Below are positions 1 through 9,334 of a DNA stretch of 64,000 nt, in pieces. The notes below the pieces were generated by a model that was not told the DNA's origin, ran no database searches, and saw nothing but the letters and a program-made list of their open reading frames with translations. Numbering within the stretch: position 1 is the stretch's first letter; each line of letters opens with the position of its first letter. Source of the DNA: Convivina intestini. Lineage in GTDB: Bacteria; Bacillota; Bacilli; Lactobacillales; Lactobacillaceae. The stretch is taken from assembly GCF_003096575.1 (NCBI RefSeq), contig NZ_QEKT01000001.1, positions 378,102-442,101 of the forward strand. The letters are read 5' to 3'. The translations under genes were made by a program, and so were the position numbers.

Positions 1-1527
1 AGCGCCATCATCATCAGCATCGGTCATGATAATCACTTTATCAAAAGCCGCATCAGCGATTTTAAAGTCAGGACCCACTCCAGCCCCAATGGCATAAATC
101 AAAGTTGAAATTTCTTCGTTCTTTAAAATATCGAGTAATTTAGCCTTTTGGGTATTTAAGACCTTACCCCGTAAAGGCAAAATAGCTTGGAATTTACGAT
201 CGCGGCCTTGTTTAGCTGAACCGCCGGCAGAATCACCCTCGACTAAGAAAAGTTCATTTTTATCAGAATTTCTCGACTGGGCTGGCGCTAATTTACCGGA
301 CAATAGCTTTTCCCGGGCGCCTTTAGATTTACCAGTTCGACTCTCTTCACGAGCCTTACGGGCGGCTTCACGAGCATCTCGAGCTCGTAGGGCCTTACGG
401 ACAATCTTTTGACCAAAATCACCGTTTTCTAGTAAGAAGCGGCTGAGGGTTTCATTTACCACACTATCAACGGCACCACGGGCTTCTGGTGTTCCCAATT
501 TATCTTTGGTCTGCCCTTCAAATTGCAGTAGTTGTTCTGGAATCCGTAATGAAATCACGGCCGATAATCCTTCACGGACATCGGTTCCTTCTAAGTTTTT
601 ATCCTTATCCTTTAACAAACTAACCCGACGAGCATAGTCGTTAAAAGCTTTAGTCCAGGCTGAACGAAAACCAACTTCATGGCTACCGCCATCCTGGGTT
701 CGCACGTTATTGACAAAGGACAATAGGGTTTCGGAATAGCCATCATTATATTGAGCTGCTACATCAACGATAATCTCATCGCTTTGACCCTCAAAAGTCA
801 TAACTGGGCCCAAGCTAGCCTTATCTTCGTTCAAAAAATCAACGAAAGACTCTAACCCGTGGTCATAGTGATAAACTTCGGTTTTAATCGGCTCAACTCG
901 TTCATCACTAAGGATAAACTTGACCCCACTCATCAAAAAGGCCGCTTCCCGTAAACGTTCAGACAGGGTGTCAAAATTAAAAATCGTCGTCGAAAAGACA
1001 TTGGGATCAGGCTTAAAGGTTACGGTCGTACCCGTAGAGGCCTTACTAGGGCCTAAATCTTCTAGGGTCCCGATTGGCTGTCCACCATCTTTAAACTTTT
1101 CTACCCAGCGATGACCTTCACGAATGATATCAACACTAAGGCTTTCTGACAGGGCGTTAACCACTGAGGAACCAACCCCGTGTAAACCACCCGAAGTAGC
1201 ATACCCACCCTGGCCAAATTTTCCACCGGCGTGTAGGACCGTTAAAATGACTTCTGGCGTCGGCTTACCGGAAGAGTGCATGCTAACAGGCATTCCCCGG
1301 CCAAAATCTTGAACCGTGATGGCATTATTGGCATGAATGGTAACCCGAATTTCATCACCAAACCCACCTAAAGCTTCATCGACGGCGTTATCAACAATTT
1401 CATAGACCAAGTGGTGCAAACCACGGCCATCGGTCGAGCCGATATACATGCCTGGTCGTTTACGAACAGCTTCAAGCCCTTCTAAGATTTTAATTGAATC
1501 TGCATCATAGTGAACGTTTTTTGCCAC
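1..1527 (-). CDS. parE: DNA topoisomerase IV subunit B (ParE), 3' part missing
   Basis: ATPase subunit of topoisomerase IV, which with ParC separates linked daughter chromosomes. The first 509 codons are present and the frame runs off the left edge. The N-terminal GHKL ATPase fold is visible: ..EAVRKRPGMYIGSTDGRG near residues 20-40, then YEIVDNAVDEA with the catalytic Glu/Asn motif, and GRGMPV. The Toprim EGDSAGGSAKQGRDR and TDADDDGA motifs lie near the window edge. The start is GTG at 1525-1527, with AAAGGAAA eight bases upstream and AKNVHYDADSIKILEGLEAV matching the ParE N-terminus. It diverges from plsY, a usual arrangement in lactobacilli. ParE rather than GyrB is chosen from this N-terminus and the plsY neighbour. 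Confidence 0.93.
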   Translation of the reverse strand, partial: MAKNVHYDADSIKILEGLEAVRKRPGMYIGSTDGRGLHHLVYEIVDNAVDEALGGFGDEIRVTIHANNAITVQDFGRGMPVSMHSSGKPTPEVILTVLHAGGKFGQGGYATSGGLHGVGSSVVNALSESLSVDIIREGHRWVEKFKDGGQPIGTLEDLGPSKASTGTTVTFKPDPNVFSTTIFNFDTLSERLREAAFLMSGVKFILSDERVEPIKTEVYHYDHGLESFVDFLNEDKASLGPVMTFEGQSDEIIVDVAAQYNDGYSETLLSFVNNVRTQDGGSHEVGFRSAWTKAFNDYARRVSLLKDKDKNLEGTDVREGLSAVISLRIPEQLLQFEGQTKDKLGTPEARGAVDSVVNETLSRFLLENGDFGQKIVRKALRARDAREAARKAREESRTGKSKGAREKLLSGKLAPAQSRNSDKNELFLVEGDSAGGSAKQGRDRKFQAILPLRGKVLNTQKAKLLDILKNEEISTLIYAIGAGVGPDFKIADAAFDKVIIMTDADDDGA

Positions 1528-1744
1528 AGTACATTTCCTTTATTATTTAATACGACTGAATAATTCTTCAAAAATTCCAGTGCCAAAACAACCATTAAAA
1601 TTGGCAATCTATTTCATCATAGAGTAAAAGATAAATCCTGACAATAGTAAAATCCATCAAATCCTCTCATCCACCAGTGGCTCTATGGTAAAATAGTAGC
1701 TGTTAATTTTTCATTAAATCACCTTTTAATTAAATGAGGATATT

Positions 1745-2359
1745 ATGTTCGAAACTATTTTAATGTTTGTATTAGCCTATTTATTAGGTTCATTAGTACC
1801 AGGTTATTGGTTGGGTAAGTATGTTTACCATAAAGACATTCGTAACGAAGGCTCCGGCAACATTGGTACTACCAACGCTTTTCGAATTTTAGGACCGGTA
1901 CCAGGATCAATCGTCTTGCTGCTAGACATGTTCAAGGGGACCTTAGCTGGCCTCCTTCCCCTATTCTTTCACAGTTCGATTAATCCCATGTTAGTTGGTT
2001 TAGCAGCCATCTTGGGCCATACTTTTTCCGTCTGGATTGGCTTTAAGGGAGGCAAAGCCGTGGCGACATCGGCCGGTGTCCTCCTAGCTTACAATCCAAT
2101 TTTCTTCTTCATGGTCTGGGGCGTATTCTTAGTGATTTTGTCCCTTTCATCAATGGTTTCAGTCGCCTCAATGATTGGCTTCTCCTTTGCAACCATCATG
2201 TCCATCTTTTACTACCACGATCCGATTTTAGCCATTGTTGCAGTCGCACTAACTGCCTTTGTTTTCTACCGCCATCGTAATAATCTCAGCCGGATTATTC
2301 ATGGGCAAGAAAGTACAATTCCTTTTGGCTGGTACTATTACCGCCATCATAAAGATTAG
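1745..2359 (+). CDS. plsY: Glycerol-3-phosphate acyltransferase PlsY
   Basis: Membrane acyltransferase that moves acyl groups from acyl-phosphate to glycerol-3-phosphate, the first step of phospholipid synthesis. The 204-residue length is normal for the family. Family motifs are present: GSGNIGTTNAFR near residue 37, then GHTFSVWIGFKGGKAVATSAG near residue 92. Several hydrophobic membrane segments alternate with these loops. ATG is preceded by ATGAGGAT. The gene is monocistronic, diverges from parE and ends at a strong hairpin terminator shared with dtd. Confidence 0.95.
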   Translation: MFETILMFVLAYLLGSLVPGYWLGKYVYHKDIRNEGSGNIGTTNAFRILGPVPGSIVLLLDMFKGTLAGLLPLFFHSSINPMLVGLAAILGHTFSVWIGFKGGKAVATSAGVLLAYNPIFFFMVWGVFLVILSLSSMVSVASMIGFSFATIMSIFYYHDPILAIVAVALTAFVFYRHRNNLSRIIHGQESTIPFGWYYYRHHKD

Positions 2360-2370
2360 TTAAATAAAAG

Positions 2371-2402
2371 ATGCCACAATCAGATGATTGTGGCATTTTT
2401 TA
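2371..2402. terminator. Bidirectional terminator between plsY and dtd
   Basis: A perfect 11-bp stem (ATGCCACAATC with GATTGTGGCAT) has a four-base loop, A-rich on the left and T-rich on the right. It sits between two convergent genes, so it should serve both. Confidence 0.9.
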
Positions 2403-2846
2403 TGGTGCTTTACTGTCTAGACTAATAGTCACTGGGCCATCATTTACTAAGCTAACTTGCATATCAGCGCCAAACTGTCCGGTTTGAACAGTTAAACCGG
2501 TCGCCATTAAGGCTTGATTGAATTCCTGATACCGTTGATTAGCTAAATCAGGCGCAGCTGCTTGGGTAAAACTGGGCCGGTTACTCTTTTTAGTATCAGC
2601 ATATAAAGTAAACTGTGAAATTGATAGAATCGCTCCTTCAATATCTAAGATACTGCGGTTTAAACGTCCCTGATCATCAGCAAAAATTCGCATCCGCGTA
2701 ATCTTACGAACTAAATAATCAATATCTTCATTTTGATCATCAGGGCCAATCCCAACTAACAGCATCAAACCAGTGTCAATTTGGCCAACAATTTCAGTAT
2801 CGATTCTGACTGAAGCTTGGCTGACCCGCTGTAAAATAACCCGCAT
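2400..2846 (-). CDS. dtd: D-aminoacyl-tRNA deacylase
   Basis: Hydrolyses D-aminoacyl-tRNAs, and glycine mischarged on tRNA-Ala, as a proofreading step. 148 residues, normal length. It begins [13 protein letters not shown], the typical Dtd N-terminus. The active-site motif SQFTLYAD lies near residues 77-84 and the cis Gly-Pro motif appears as NDGPVT near residue 136. ATG follows GGAGG. It is the last gene of the rel-membrane protein-dtd operon, only three bases after the preceding stop. The rel-dtd pairing is common in Firmicutes. Confidence 0.95.
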   Translation of the reverse strand: MRVILQRVSQASVRIDTEIVGQIDTGLMLLVGIGPDDQNEDIDYLVRKITRMRIFADDQGRLNRSILDIEGAILSISQFTLYADTKKSNRPSFTQAAAPDLANQRYQEFNQALMATGLTVQTGQFGADMQVSLVNDGPVTISLDSKAP

Positions 2847-2849
2847 GGC

Positions 2850-3428
2850 TTACCTCCACTCAATAATTTGCTTGGTTGAAACCCGAATACGGCTAATCGC
2901 ATGGGGAATTAAACGACGCATAAACAAGGCGCCATGAACCGTAATTAATAGGGCATCCACCACATCGGCTTTGATGATATACAAAACCAAAAACATCAGA
3001 GCCGTTGGTGGTAACAAGGTTAAGACAAAGAGAACCCAGGCCCGTTCAAAGGGCCACTTTTGCAATTGTTTGGTCAAATCAACCGCATCAGCAGTTAATG
3101 GTACCAATTGTTTGGCATCATAGCCTTGCTTTTGACGACCAAAAATCCAAGCCAGTATTGGTAACCCGGCGGTTAAAAATAGGATTAACCACCATAAAGC
3201 AGGATTATGAATGATGATACGGGGTAAGGTGACAAAATACTTTAATAACCAATAGGGGGTAACCAAGACACCACTAATAATCAACATCCACAATAGCCAG
3301 CGTTCAGCTTGCGGTTCTGGTAAAACTTGGGGCGTAAAGTAGGACTTTTGCTGTTGCCGATCAACGATTAAAGTCCCTTTTTGGTTATTTTGCCGAATCG
3401 GCGCAATCGCCATTAAATAGTCTTTCAA
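2850..3428 (-). CDS. Unknown membrane protein between rel and dtd
   Basis: No family recognised. 192 residues with about four hydrophobic segments, near residues 43-66, 76-95, 130-152 and 155-172, and a cytoplasmic-looking basic N-terminus. The probable start is TTG: GAGGAG sits nine bases upstream of it, whereas the first ATG (residue 6) is too far from that site. It lies 21 bases after rel and three before dtd, so it is co-transcribed with stringent-response and tRNA-quality genes. That context alone does not define a function. Confidence 0.7.
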   Translation of the reverse strand: MKDYLMAIAPIRQNNQKGTLIVDRQQQKSYFTPQVLPEPQAERWLLWMLIISGVLVTPYWLLKYFVTLPRIIIHNPALWWLILFLTAGLPILAWIFGRQKQGYDAKQLVPLTADAVDLTKQLQKWPFERAWVLFVLTLLPPTALMFLVLYIIKADVVDALLITVHGALFMRRLIPHAISRIRVSTKQIIEWR

Positions 3429-3449
3429 GAATCTAGTCTCCTCTATATC

Positions 3450-5687
3450 CTAGTGAAAAGTTCGCTCAACGGTGCTAACCGCTGGTAAATTATGCAAGGT
3501 ATCCATAATACCATGTAACTGTTCCACATTTCGAACCCCGATTGATAGGGAAATTTGCATCATGCCACTTTTGGTAACATGCCCGTTAATCCCATTTACA
3601 TAGCGGGTTCGACTATTTAAGATCCGAATGACATCATTTAAAACGCCACCACTATTTTCGGCATGAACCGTCAAATCAGCGGCATAATTAGCCTTTTGTC
3701 CGTTAGGATCTTCCCACTGCACATCCACCAAGCGTTGTCCCTGTCCTTGAGCTTGACGAATATTAGGACAGTCCAATCGATGAACTGAAACACCACGTCC
3801 CTTAGTAATGTAGCCCATTACAGCATCACCGGGAACTGGTGTACAGCAACGGCCCAATCGAATCAAGAGGTTATCAACCCCGGCAATCACGATATCATTA
3901 ACCTTATTGGCCTCTTTATGAGAAAAACCGGTCTGGTCAGCAGTAATCGCATGCCCTTCTTCTAAAATTTCGCGTTGTAATTCTTGAGCGGCTTGATCAG
4001 CCTGTTGCTGACGCGCACTTTCGGTTAACTTTTTAACAACCCCCTGGCCAGTCATGTCCCCATAACCAACAGCCGCTAGCATGTCATCGGCACTGGAAAA
4101 ATGTAAGTCTAAAGCGGCTTGTGTTAATTGATTTTCATCTAAGAAATCAGCACTATTGAAATGTTCCTCCGTTAATTCCTGACTAATTACTTCCCGACCG
4201 GCCACAATATTATCTTGACGATCAAGTTGCTTAAAGTGCTGTTTAATTTTATTGCGGGCTCGACGAGTTGATACCAAATCTAGCCAATCTCGGCTCGGTT
4301 TAGCATTAGGGCTGGTGATGATTTCGACAATATCCCCAGTTTTAATCTTGTAATCTAGGGGCACAATTCGACCATTTACTTTTGCCCCGGTCGTCTTTAA
4401 ACCAACATTAGAATGAATCGAAAAGGCCATATCAAGCGGTCCTGCACCCTGGGCTAGTTCATAAACATCCCCTTTCGGAGAAAAAGCATACACTCGATCA
4501 CCAAACAGGTCGCCCTGAACACCAGCCATGAAGTCTTGGGCATCCTGAGCACTTTCTTGTAGCTCTAAAATTCCCTGAATCATGTTTAAGGCTTGTTGGT
4601 TTTTATCACCGACTTGGGCTTGTTTATCCGAACCTCGATTTTGTTTATAGGCCCAATGAGCGGCCACCCCAAATTCAGCGACTTCATGCATCTTATGCGT
4701 CCGAATTTGGACTTCCATTGGCCGACCACCCGGGCCAATCACCGTTGTATGTAGGCTTTGATAACCGTTAGCCTTTGGTAGCGCTATATAGTCTTTAAAT
4801 CGACCAGGAATTGGCGTCCACCGGGAATGAATCGTCCCCAAAACCGCATAGGTGTCAGGAATCGTATCAGTTAAAACCCGAATAGCTGATAAGTCGTATA
4901 TTTCACTAAATTCCTTATGCTTGTCAACTAATTTACGGTAAATCGAGTAAATATGCTTTGGCCGACCATAAACATCAACATTTTGCAATCCTAAGCTATC
5001 AATGGCCGCATTAATCTCATCTACCGCCGTTTGGATGTAGGCTAAACGCTCATCACGTTTCATATCCATCAAAGAGGCAATATGATGATAATCATCAGGG
5101 TCCAAATAACTTAGCGAAAGATCCTCTAGCTCCCATTTAATCGTACTAATTCCCAGACGATCAGCCAAAGGAGCGTAAATATCAAGGGTTTCCCGGGCAA
5201 TCCGCTTTTGTTTATCGGGTCGCAGGGCATCCAGAGTTCGCATATTATGCAAACGATCAGCCAATTTAACAATAATGACCCGGATATCTTTAGACATGGC
5301 CAAAAGAAGCTTACGATGATTTTCAGCCAGCCGCTCTTGGGAATTTTGGTATTTAATTTGACTGATTTTAGTGACACCATCGACAATTTGAGCCACAGCT
5401 GGGTCAAATTTATCGGCTACATCAGTCAGCGTTGCCGGCGTATCTTCAACCACATCATGTAAATAACCGGCTGCTACCGTCGCTGTATCCATTCGTAGTT
5501 CTGCCAAAATACCGGCGACTTGAATGGGATGAATAATATACGGTTGCCCGGAATTACGCCGTTGTTCTTGGTGTAACTGAGCTGCCCACTGATAAGCCCG
5601 GTTAACTTCTTGGGTGTCGGCTGGTGACATATAAGATGCCACCATCTCTAAAACATCACTAGCGGTATAGTCTCGATACTTTGTCAT
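3450..5687 (-). CDS. rel: Bifunctional (p)ppGpp synthetase/hydrolase (Rel)
   Basis: Makes and degrades (p)ppGpp in the stringent response. 745 residues, a full-length long RSH protein. The HD hydrolase domain has HDVVEDT at residues 77-83. The synthetase domain follows (about residues 240-350, including GRPKHIYSIYRK, GRFKDYIALPKANGYQSLHTT and EVQIRT). A TGS domain comes next (VYAFSPKGDVYEL, near 400-460). The C-terminus has a Cys-containing CCTPVPGD segment and an ACT domain. Both catalytic halves look intact. ATG follows AGGGGC. It is the first gene of a three-gene operon. Confidence 0.96.
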   Translation of the reverse strand: MTKYRDYTASDVLEMVASYMSPADTQEVNRAYQWAAQLHQEQRRNSGQPYIIHPIQVAGILAELRMDTATVAAGYLHDVVEDTPATLTDVADKFDPAVAQIVDGVTKISQIKYQNSQERLAENHRKLLLAMSKDIRVIIVKLADRLHNMRTLDALRPDKQKRIARETLDIYAPLADRLGISTIKWELEDLSLSYLDPDDYHHIASLMDMKRDERLAYIQTAVDEINAAIDSLGLQNVDVYGRPKHIYSIYRKLVDKHKEFSEIYDLSAIRVLTDTIPDTYAVLGTIHSRWTPIPGRFKDYIALPKANGYQSLHTTVIGPGGRPMEVQIRTHKMHEVAEFGVAAHWAYKQNRGSDKQAQVGDKNQQALNMIQGILELQESAQDAQDFMAGVQGDLFGDRVYAFSPKGDVYELAQGAGPLDMAFSIHSNVGLKTTGAKVNGRIVPLDYKIKTGDIVEIITSPNAKPSRDWLDLVSTRRARNKIKQHFKQLDRQDNIVAGREVISQELTEEHFNSADFLDENQLTQAALDLHFSSADDMLAAVGYGDMTGQGVVKKLTESARQQQADQAAQELQREILEEGHAITADQTGFSHKEANKVNDIVIAGVDNLLIRLGRCCTPVPGDAVMGYITKGRGVSVHRLDCPNIRQAQGQGQRLVDVQWEDPNGQKANYAADLTVHAENSGGVLNDVIRILNSRTRYVNGINGHVTKSGMMQISLSIGVRNVEQLHGIMDTLHNLPAVSTVERTFH

Positions 5688-5891
5688 AAGTGCCCCTTAA
5701 ATTCCGCTTCCTGCTAGTCAATGTGGTAATTATGTTCCCAAATGGGCCACCAAAAGCGAATTAATAATCATTGCTATTATATTAAAAATCAACCCCTTTC
5801 ACAAGCAAAGTCAAGCCATACAGTGCATATTTTTCCCAATCGGTTTAGAATGATTAATTAAGGCTAAAACAGATTAGAAAGGTAGCACCGT

Positions 5892-7103
5892 ATGGATTGG
5901 TTAAGTAAAAAAGAAGTTTGGGAGCGCAATGTCATTATTGTCTGGTTTGGGGTTTTTATGACTGGGATTGGGTTAAGCGAAATTATCCCCTTCCTATCTT
6001 TGTACGTTGATACGCTGGGTCATTTTTCTAAAAATGAGTTAACCCTTTATTCTGGTGCAGCTTTTGCGATCACCTTCCTCGTTACAGCCATTGTTTCCCC
6101 GCTCTGGGGTAAATTGGCTGATCAAAAGGGTCGTAAATTAATGATGTTACGGGCTGCGGCTGGGATGGGCGTCATCTTCTTTTTGATGGGCTTTACCACC
6201 AATGTCTGGCAACTCATCGTTTTACGAGCCATTCAGGGGGCTTTAGGTGGCTTTGTTTCCAATGCTAACGCCCTAATTGCCACCCAAACACCAAAGTCAC
6301 AAGTCGGCCGTTCCTTAGGAATCGTAGTCACCGGCTTTACGGCCGGAACCCTACTCGGTCCGATTGTTGGTGGTGCGCTTGCCAGTGCCTTTTCTTATCA
6401 ACTAACCTTTCACATCACTGGCTTTATCATGTTCTTGGTTTTCTTTTTAATTTTATTTTTAGTTCAGGAAAATCAGCGCCCTAGCCAAGTCAATCAACAA
6501 AAACCACTAGAAAAAATTACCTGGGCGACCTTGCCGCATAAGCATTTGTTGGTCTCCCTATTTATTACTACCATGTTGGTCCAGGCTGTAAATATGTCCA
6601 TTAATCCGATTGTCTCACTGTTTGTCCGTGAGTTGGTGCATAACAGCCACAATGTCACCTTTTTAGCCGGGGTGGTGGCCGCTGCGCCCGGATTAGCAAC
6701 CATTATCGCTGCACCTAGTTTTGGCCGTTTAGGCGATCGAATTGGCACCCGCTTTTTAATTCAAATCGGCTTTGTCATTGCGGTTTTGGCCTTTATCCCA
6801 ACCGCCTTTGTCACCAGTGTAACGCTCTTAATCCTACTGCGATTTATCGTGGGTATTAGTGATGCCACCTTATTACCAGCCATTCAAACTCTGCTTTCCA
6901 AAAATTCACCTCAAAATATGATTAGCCGAATTTTTAGTTATAATCAGAGTTTTCAAGCCATTGGTAGTGTGGCCGGTCCCATGTTGGGTGCTGTAATTGC
7001 TAATCTCTATGACTATCGAGCAATTTTCTTAGTGAGTGCTGGCATCATGGTTATCAACGCCTTACTCTTTTCTTGGAATACCCGTCGCCAAACGGCCAAA
7101 TAA
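5892..7103 (+). CDS. MFS transporter, probable drug exporter
   Basis: Major facilitator superfamily protein of 403 residues with about 12 membrane segments. The MFS motif A is clear as GKLADQKGRKLMM, near residue 73 between helices 2 and 3. A motif C-like glycine-rich segment in helix 5 (GTLLGPIVGGALA, near residue 150) points to an antiporter-type exporter of the NorA/PmrA group. The substrate cannot be read from the sequence. It is monocistronic, with AAAGG nine bases before ATG and a strong terminator just after the stop. Confidence 0.85.
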   Translation: MDWLSKKEVWERNVIIVWFGVFMTGIGLSEIIPFLSLYVDTLGHFSKNELTLYSGAAFAITFLVTAIVSPLWGKLADQKGRKLMMLRAAAGMGVIFFLMGFTTNVWQLIVLRAIQGALGGFVSNANALIATQTPKSQVGRSLGIVVTGFTAGTLLGPIVGGALASAFSYQLTFHITGFIMFLVFFLILFLVQENQRPSQVNQQKPLEKITWATLPHKHLLVSLFITTMLVQAVNMSINPIVSLFVRELVHNSHNVTFLAGVVAAAPGLATIIAAPSFGRLGDRIGTRFLIQIGFVIAVLAFIPTAFVTSVTLLILLRFIVGISDATLLPAIQTLLSKNSPQNMISRIFSYNQSFQAIGSVAGPMLGAVIANLYDYRAIFLVSAGIMVINALLFSWNTRRQTAK

Positions 7104-7106
7104 AAA

Positions 7107-7143
7107 ATGCTGAGTTGTTAATTGACAACTCAGCATTTTTTAT
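7107..7143. terminator. Bidirectional terminator after the MFS gene
   Basis: A 13-bp stem (AATGCTGAGTTGT with its complement) is flanked by A and T runs. It lies between the convergent MFS and glycosyltransferase genes. Confidence 0.92.
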
Positions 7144-7146
7144 TCG

Positions 7147-8373
7147 TTAACGTTCGACATGCTCCCAGGAGCTTTCTTGTTTAAAAATCGCATCCTGATG
7201 AATCAAACAACGCAGCAAAGACAGATAATCAACCAAAGAAACGACCTCCAGGAATAAAAAGGCCATAGGTGCGGTTAAAAAGAAAATCCCCTTCTCTTTC
7301 AAAGTTAATTTATCGGCATTTAGTACTGCAAAAGAAGCATAAGCCCCATAAAGTAATACGAGGGAAATATAGGTCGAAAAATCACCATACCGCACCAAAC
7401 AAAATAGGGCCAAACAAATGAATCCTGGCTCCAGGAACATTAAAAATTCTTCCAACCAAATCTTAGGCAATTTCCAAAAGGACAAGGACAAACTATATTT
7501 AGGATTAAGGTTAAAAATCATAGTCCGATATTTAATGAGCGCCTTGAAACGACCATATTTCCAACGCAACCGTTGATTTAATAGTTCATGAAAAGTATGG
7601 ACGGCTGGGGTATAGGCAATTACATCATTGGCGTAAACAAATTTATAGGCCGTATTACCATAATAAGCCAGTAACTTCATCGTCAAATCAATATCTTCGG
7701 TCACGGTATCACTGTCATATCCGCCGGCTTGCAGTAAGCAATCCCGTCGAAAACAGGACCCAATCCCACCAATGATATATTCCATATTCAATGGTATTTC
7801 CGAATTTTTTAAATAATAACCAACGAAATACTCAACTCGTTGGACATATTCAATAAAATGAGGTGCCTGCTTAATCCGCACATTCGCCGCTGCCGCTAAA
7901 ACCCGCCGATCTTGAAAATAGCGATTCATCTTGGTTAACGCGTCTGCTGATAATACTGAATCGGCATCTAAAACCATAATTAATTCATACTGAGCATAAT
8001 TAATCAAGGCATTATTTAAGGCAACCGACTTACCACCATTGGCCTGATCGGCAATCACTAAATTAGGATATTTTAATTGGAGCGCTCGCAATTGATTCAA
8101 GGTATCATCATGCGAACCATCATTAATCACAATTACTTCAAAGTTATCATAATCCAATTCCAAAGCTGATAAAACGCTGTCCTGAATACTTTTCCCCTCA
8201 TTGTAGGCAGGAATTAAAATACTAAAGGAATGATGTTGTGCTGGCTTGGCGGTCCTTTTTTGTAACTTAAGCGTTTTTAATTCGTATACGTTAGCAAAAA
8301 AAATACCAAGCAAAATTCTAAGGGCAGCATAAAGACCCAGTAGAATCACACTAATAACCAACCAATTAGACAT
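7147..8373 (-). CDS. Processive family 2 glycosyltransferase (PgaC/IcaA-like)
   Basis: Membrane beta-glycosyltransferase, 408 residues from the ATG at 8371-8373. An N-terminal membrane helix (about residues 3-28) is followed by the GT-A domain: SILIPAYNEG, the DxD-type VLDADS, then TEDIDL. QRLRW completes the D,D,D,Q(R/Q)xRW signature of processive enzymes such as poly-N-acetylglucosamine, hyaluronan and cellulose synthases. Three or four membrane segments form the C-terminus. The chosen start overlaps the stop of the upstream mini-gene, which implies translational coupling. A longer version starting upstream would overlap that gene. The polymer made is unknown; poly-GlcNAc is the nearest guess. 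Confidence 0.85.
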   Translation of the reverse strand: MSNWLVISVILLGLYAALRILLGIFFANVYELKTLKLQKRTAKPAQHHSFSILIPAYNEGKSIQDSVLSALELDYDNFEVIVINDGSHDDTLNQLRALQLKYPNLVIADQANGGKSVALNNALINYAQYELIMVLDADSVLSADALTKMNRYFQDRRVLAAAANVRIKQAPHFIEYVQRVEYFVGYYLKNSEIPLNMEYIIGGIGSCFRRDCLLQAGGYDSDTVTEDIDLTMKLLAYYGNTAYKFVYANDVIAYTPAVHTFHELLNQRLRWKYGRFKALIKYRTMIFNLNPKYSLSLSFWKLPKIWLEEFLMFLEPGFICLALFCLVRYGDFSTYISLVLLYGAYASFAVLNADKLTLKEKGIFFLTAPMAFLFLEVVSLVDYLSLLRCLIHQDAIFKQESSWEHVER

Positions 8374-8542
8374 TCTTTTTATAAAGGAGGTACAAACTAG
8401 ATAAAAGCGCCCCGGTAAAGGCCAGCCCAATAATAATCGAGAGGGCTACCTGCCAATCAGAATTGATGTGTATACCAGTTTGTGGTAATAGTGCAACCCC
8501 AACTGCACCTGAAACTACCACGGCCGATGCTTTTTGATACAT
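8366..8542 (-). CDS. 58-residue membrane protein with an LPQTG motif, coupled to the glycosyltransferase
   Basis: A small open frame not previously annotated. ATG is at 8540-8542 and the TAA stop at 8366-8368 lies inside the glycosyltransferase start region, an eight-base overlap. The product has a short hydrophobic N-terminus (residues 7-19), LPQTG at residues 20-24, a hydrophobic helix (about 32-53) and a basic KKN tail. That is the layout of a sortase sorting signal with almost no mature protein in front. An extended -10 (TGCTATACT) lies about 30 bases upstream. It may instead be a small accessory subunit of the synthase, as IcaD is for IcaA. No similarity beyond layout is claimed. Confidence 0.65.
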   Translation of the reverse strand: MYQKASAVVVSGAVGVALLPQTGIHINSDWQVALSIIIGLAFTGALLSSLYLLYKKNV

Positions 8543-8572
8543 AATAGCTACTCAACTTTCTCTTTTAAGGAA

Positions 8573-8581
8573 AGTATAGCA
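8573..8581 (-). promoter_or_regulatory. Extended -10 promoter of the mini-gene and glycosyltransferase
   Basis: TGCTATACT on the minus strand, about 30 bases upstream of the mini-gene ATG. No good -35 hexamer is seen at 17 bases, which is tolerated with an extended -10. Confidence 0.5.
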
Positions 8582-8650
8582 CATCAAAACCCTGTTATAG
8601 CTTTAAAACCAGCATATAGTAAAAATAATTAATAAAATATTACAACTATA

Positions 8651-9322
8651 TCAATTATCTTTTTCAAAAAAAGACCTCAAATCAACCCGCCATTGATTTA
8701 AACTAATTGGCTTTGGCAAACCCAGCCCCCCTGCTTGAACAAAATCTGTTATTAATGATGCTTGATAACGAATTTTAAACAGCCCCATATTTTGACCGTT
8801 AGCAATTTGCTGGGCATCTTGGGCTTGATCAATAATCTGGTTAGCCTTGCGTGCTTCAATCCGAATTTTTTCTTGCTGTTGTTCCTGAATAGTTTGGGAC
8901 AAACGAGAATCGTTATTAATCTTCAAAAGTAGCTGTTGACTAGTTTGCCTAATGGTCGCTTGGGCTTGTTGTTTTTGCAAATTTAACGGTAGACCAATCG
9001 CATGTTGCTGAACCATGGCTAAATCAGCCTGTTGAATAATTGGTTGAATGGCTGACAAACTATTAGCTTGGTATAAAGCCAATTTAGCTCGTTGTAAATC
9101 CTGGTTTAAAGCCGCCAATTGGGCTTGTTTTTGTTTATCCGTTAGGGTTAAATCGATCTTGATTGCTGCAGCTATTTTTTGTTGATTTTTTATCAAGGCC
9201 AGCTGAGCCGCCTGTTTATAACGAACACTAGGTGAGAGAATTGGTACGGCTAGTAGACCATCATCAACTAGTGGACTAATATTTCTGGACCAATAATGGG
9301 TCCGCATTGGCTGGTCTGACAT
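8651..9322 (-). CDS. Unknown Gln/Ala-rich helical protein
   Basis: 223 residues, no family recognised with confidence. It has no signal peptide or membrane segment. The middle (about residues 35-170) is almost entirely helix-forming and rich in Gln, Ala, Lys and Ile. One stretch (LTLTDKQKQAQLAALNQDLQ, residues 54-73) resembles DUF1542-type helical repeats of surface proteins, but here it has no secretion signal. ATG follows AGGAG. It is transcribed alone, and a strong inverted repeat lies between the promoter region and the RBS. The product could be a cytoplasmic coiled-coil or scaffold protein. Confidence 0.6.
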   Translation of the reverse strand: MSDQPMRTHYWSRNISPLVDDGLLAVPILSPSVRYKQAAQLALIKNQQKIAAAIKIDLTLTDKQKQAQLAALNQDLQRAKLALYQANSLSAIQPIIQQADLAMVQQHAIGLPLNLQKQQAQATIRQTSQQLLLKINNDSRLSQTIQEQQQEKIRIEARKANQIIDQAQDAQQIANGQNMGLFKIRYQASLITDFVQAGGLGLPKPISLNQWRVDLRSFFEKDN

Positions 9323-9334
9323 ATATCTCCTGTT

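Noticed and set aside
8382-8390. AAAGGAGG on the plus strand
   Set aside because: No reading frame follows on that strand; the sequence codes for the C-terminal part of the LPQTG micro-protein on the minus strand.
8374-8430. Longer N-terminus for the glycosyltransferase
   Set aside because: It would overlap the LPQTG micro-protein frame and adds a non-homologous stretch; the ATG at 8371-8373 begins just before the expected membrane helix.
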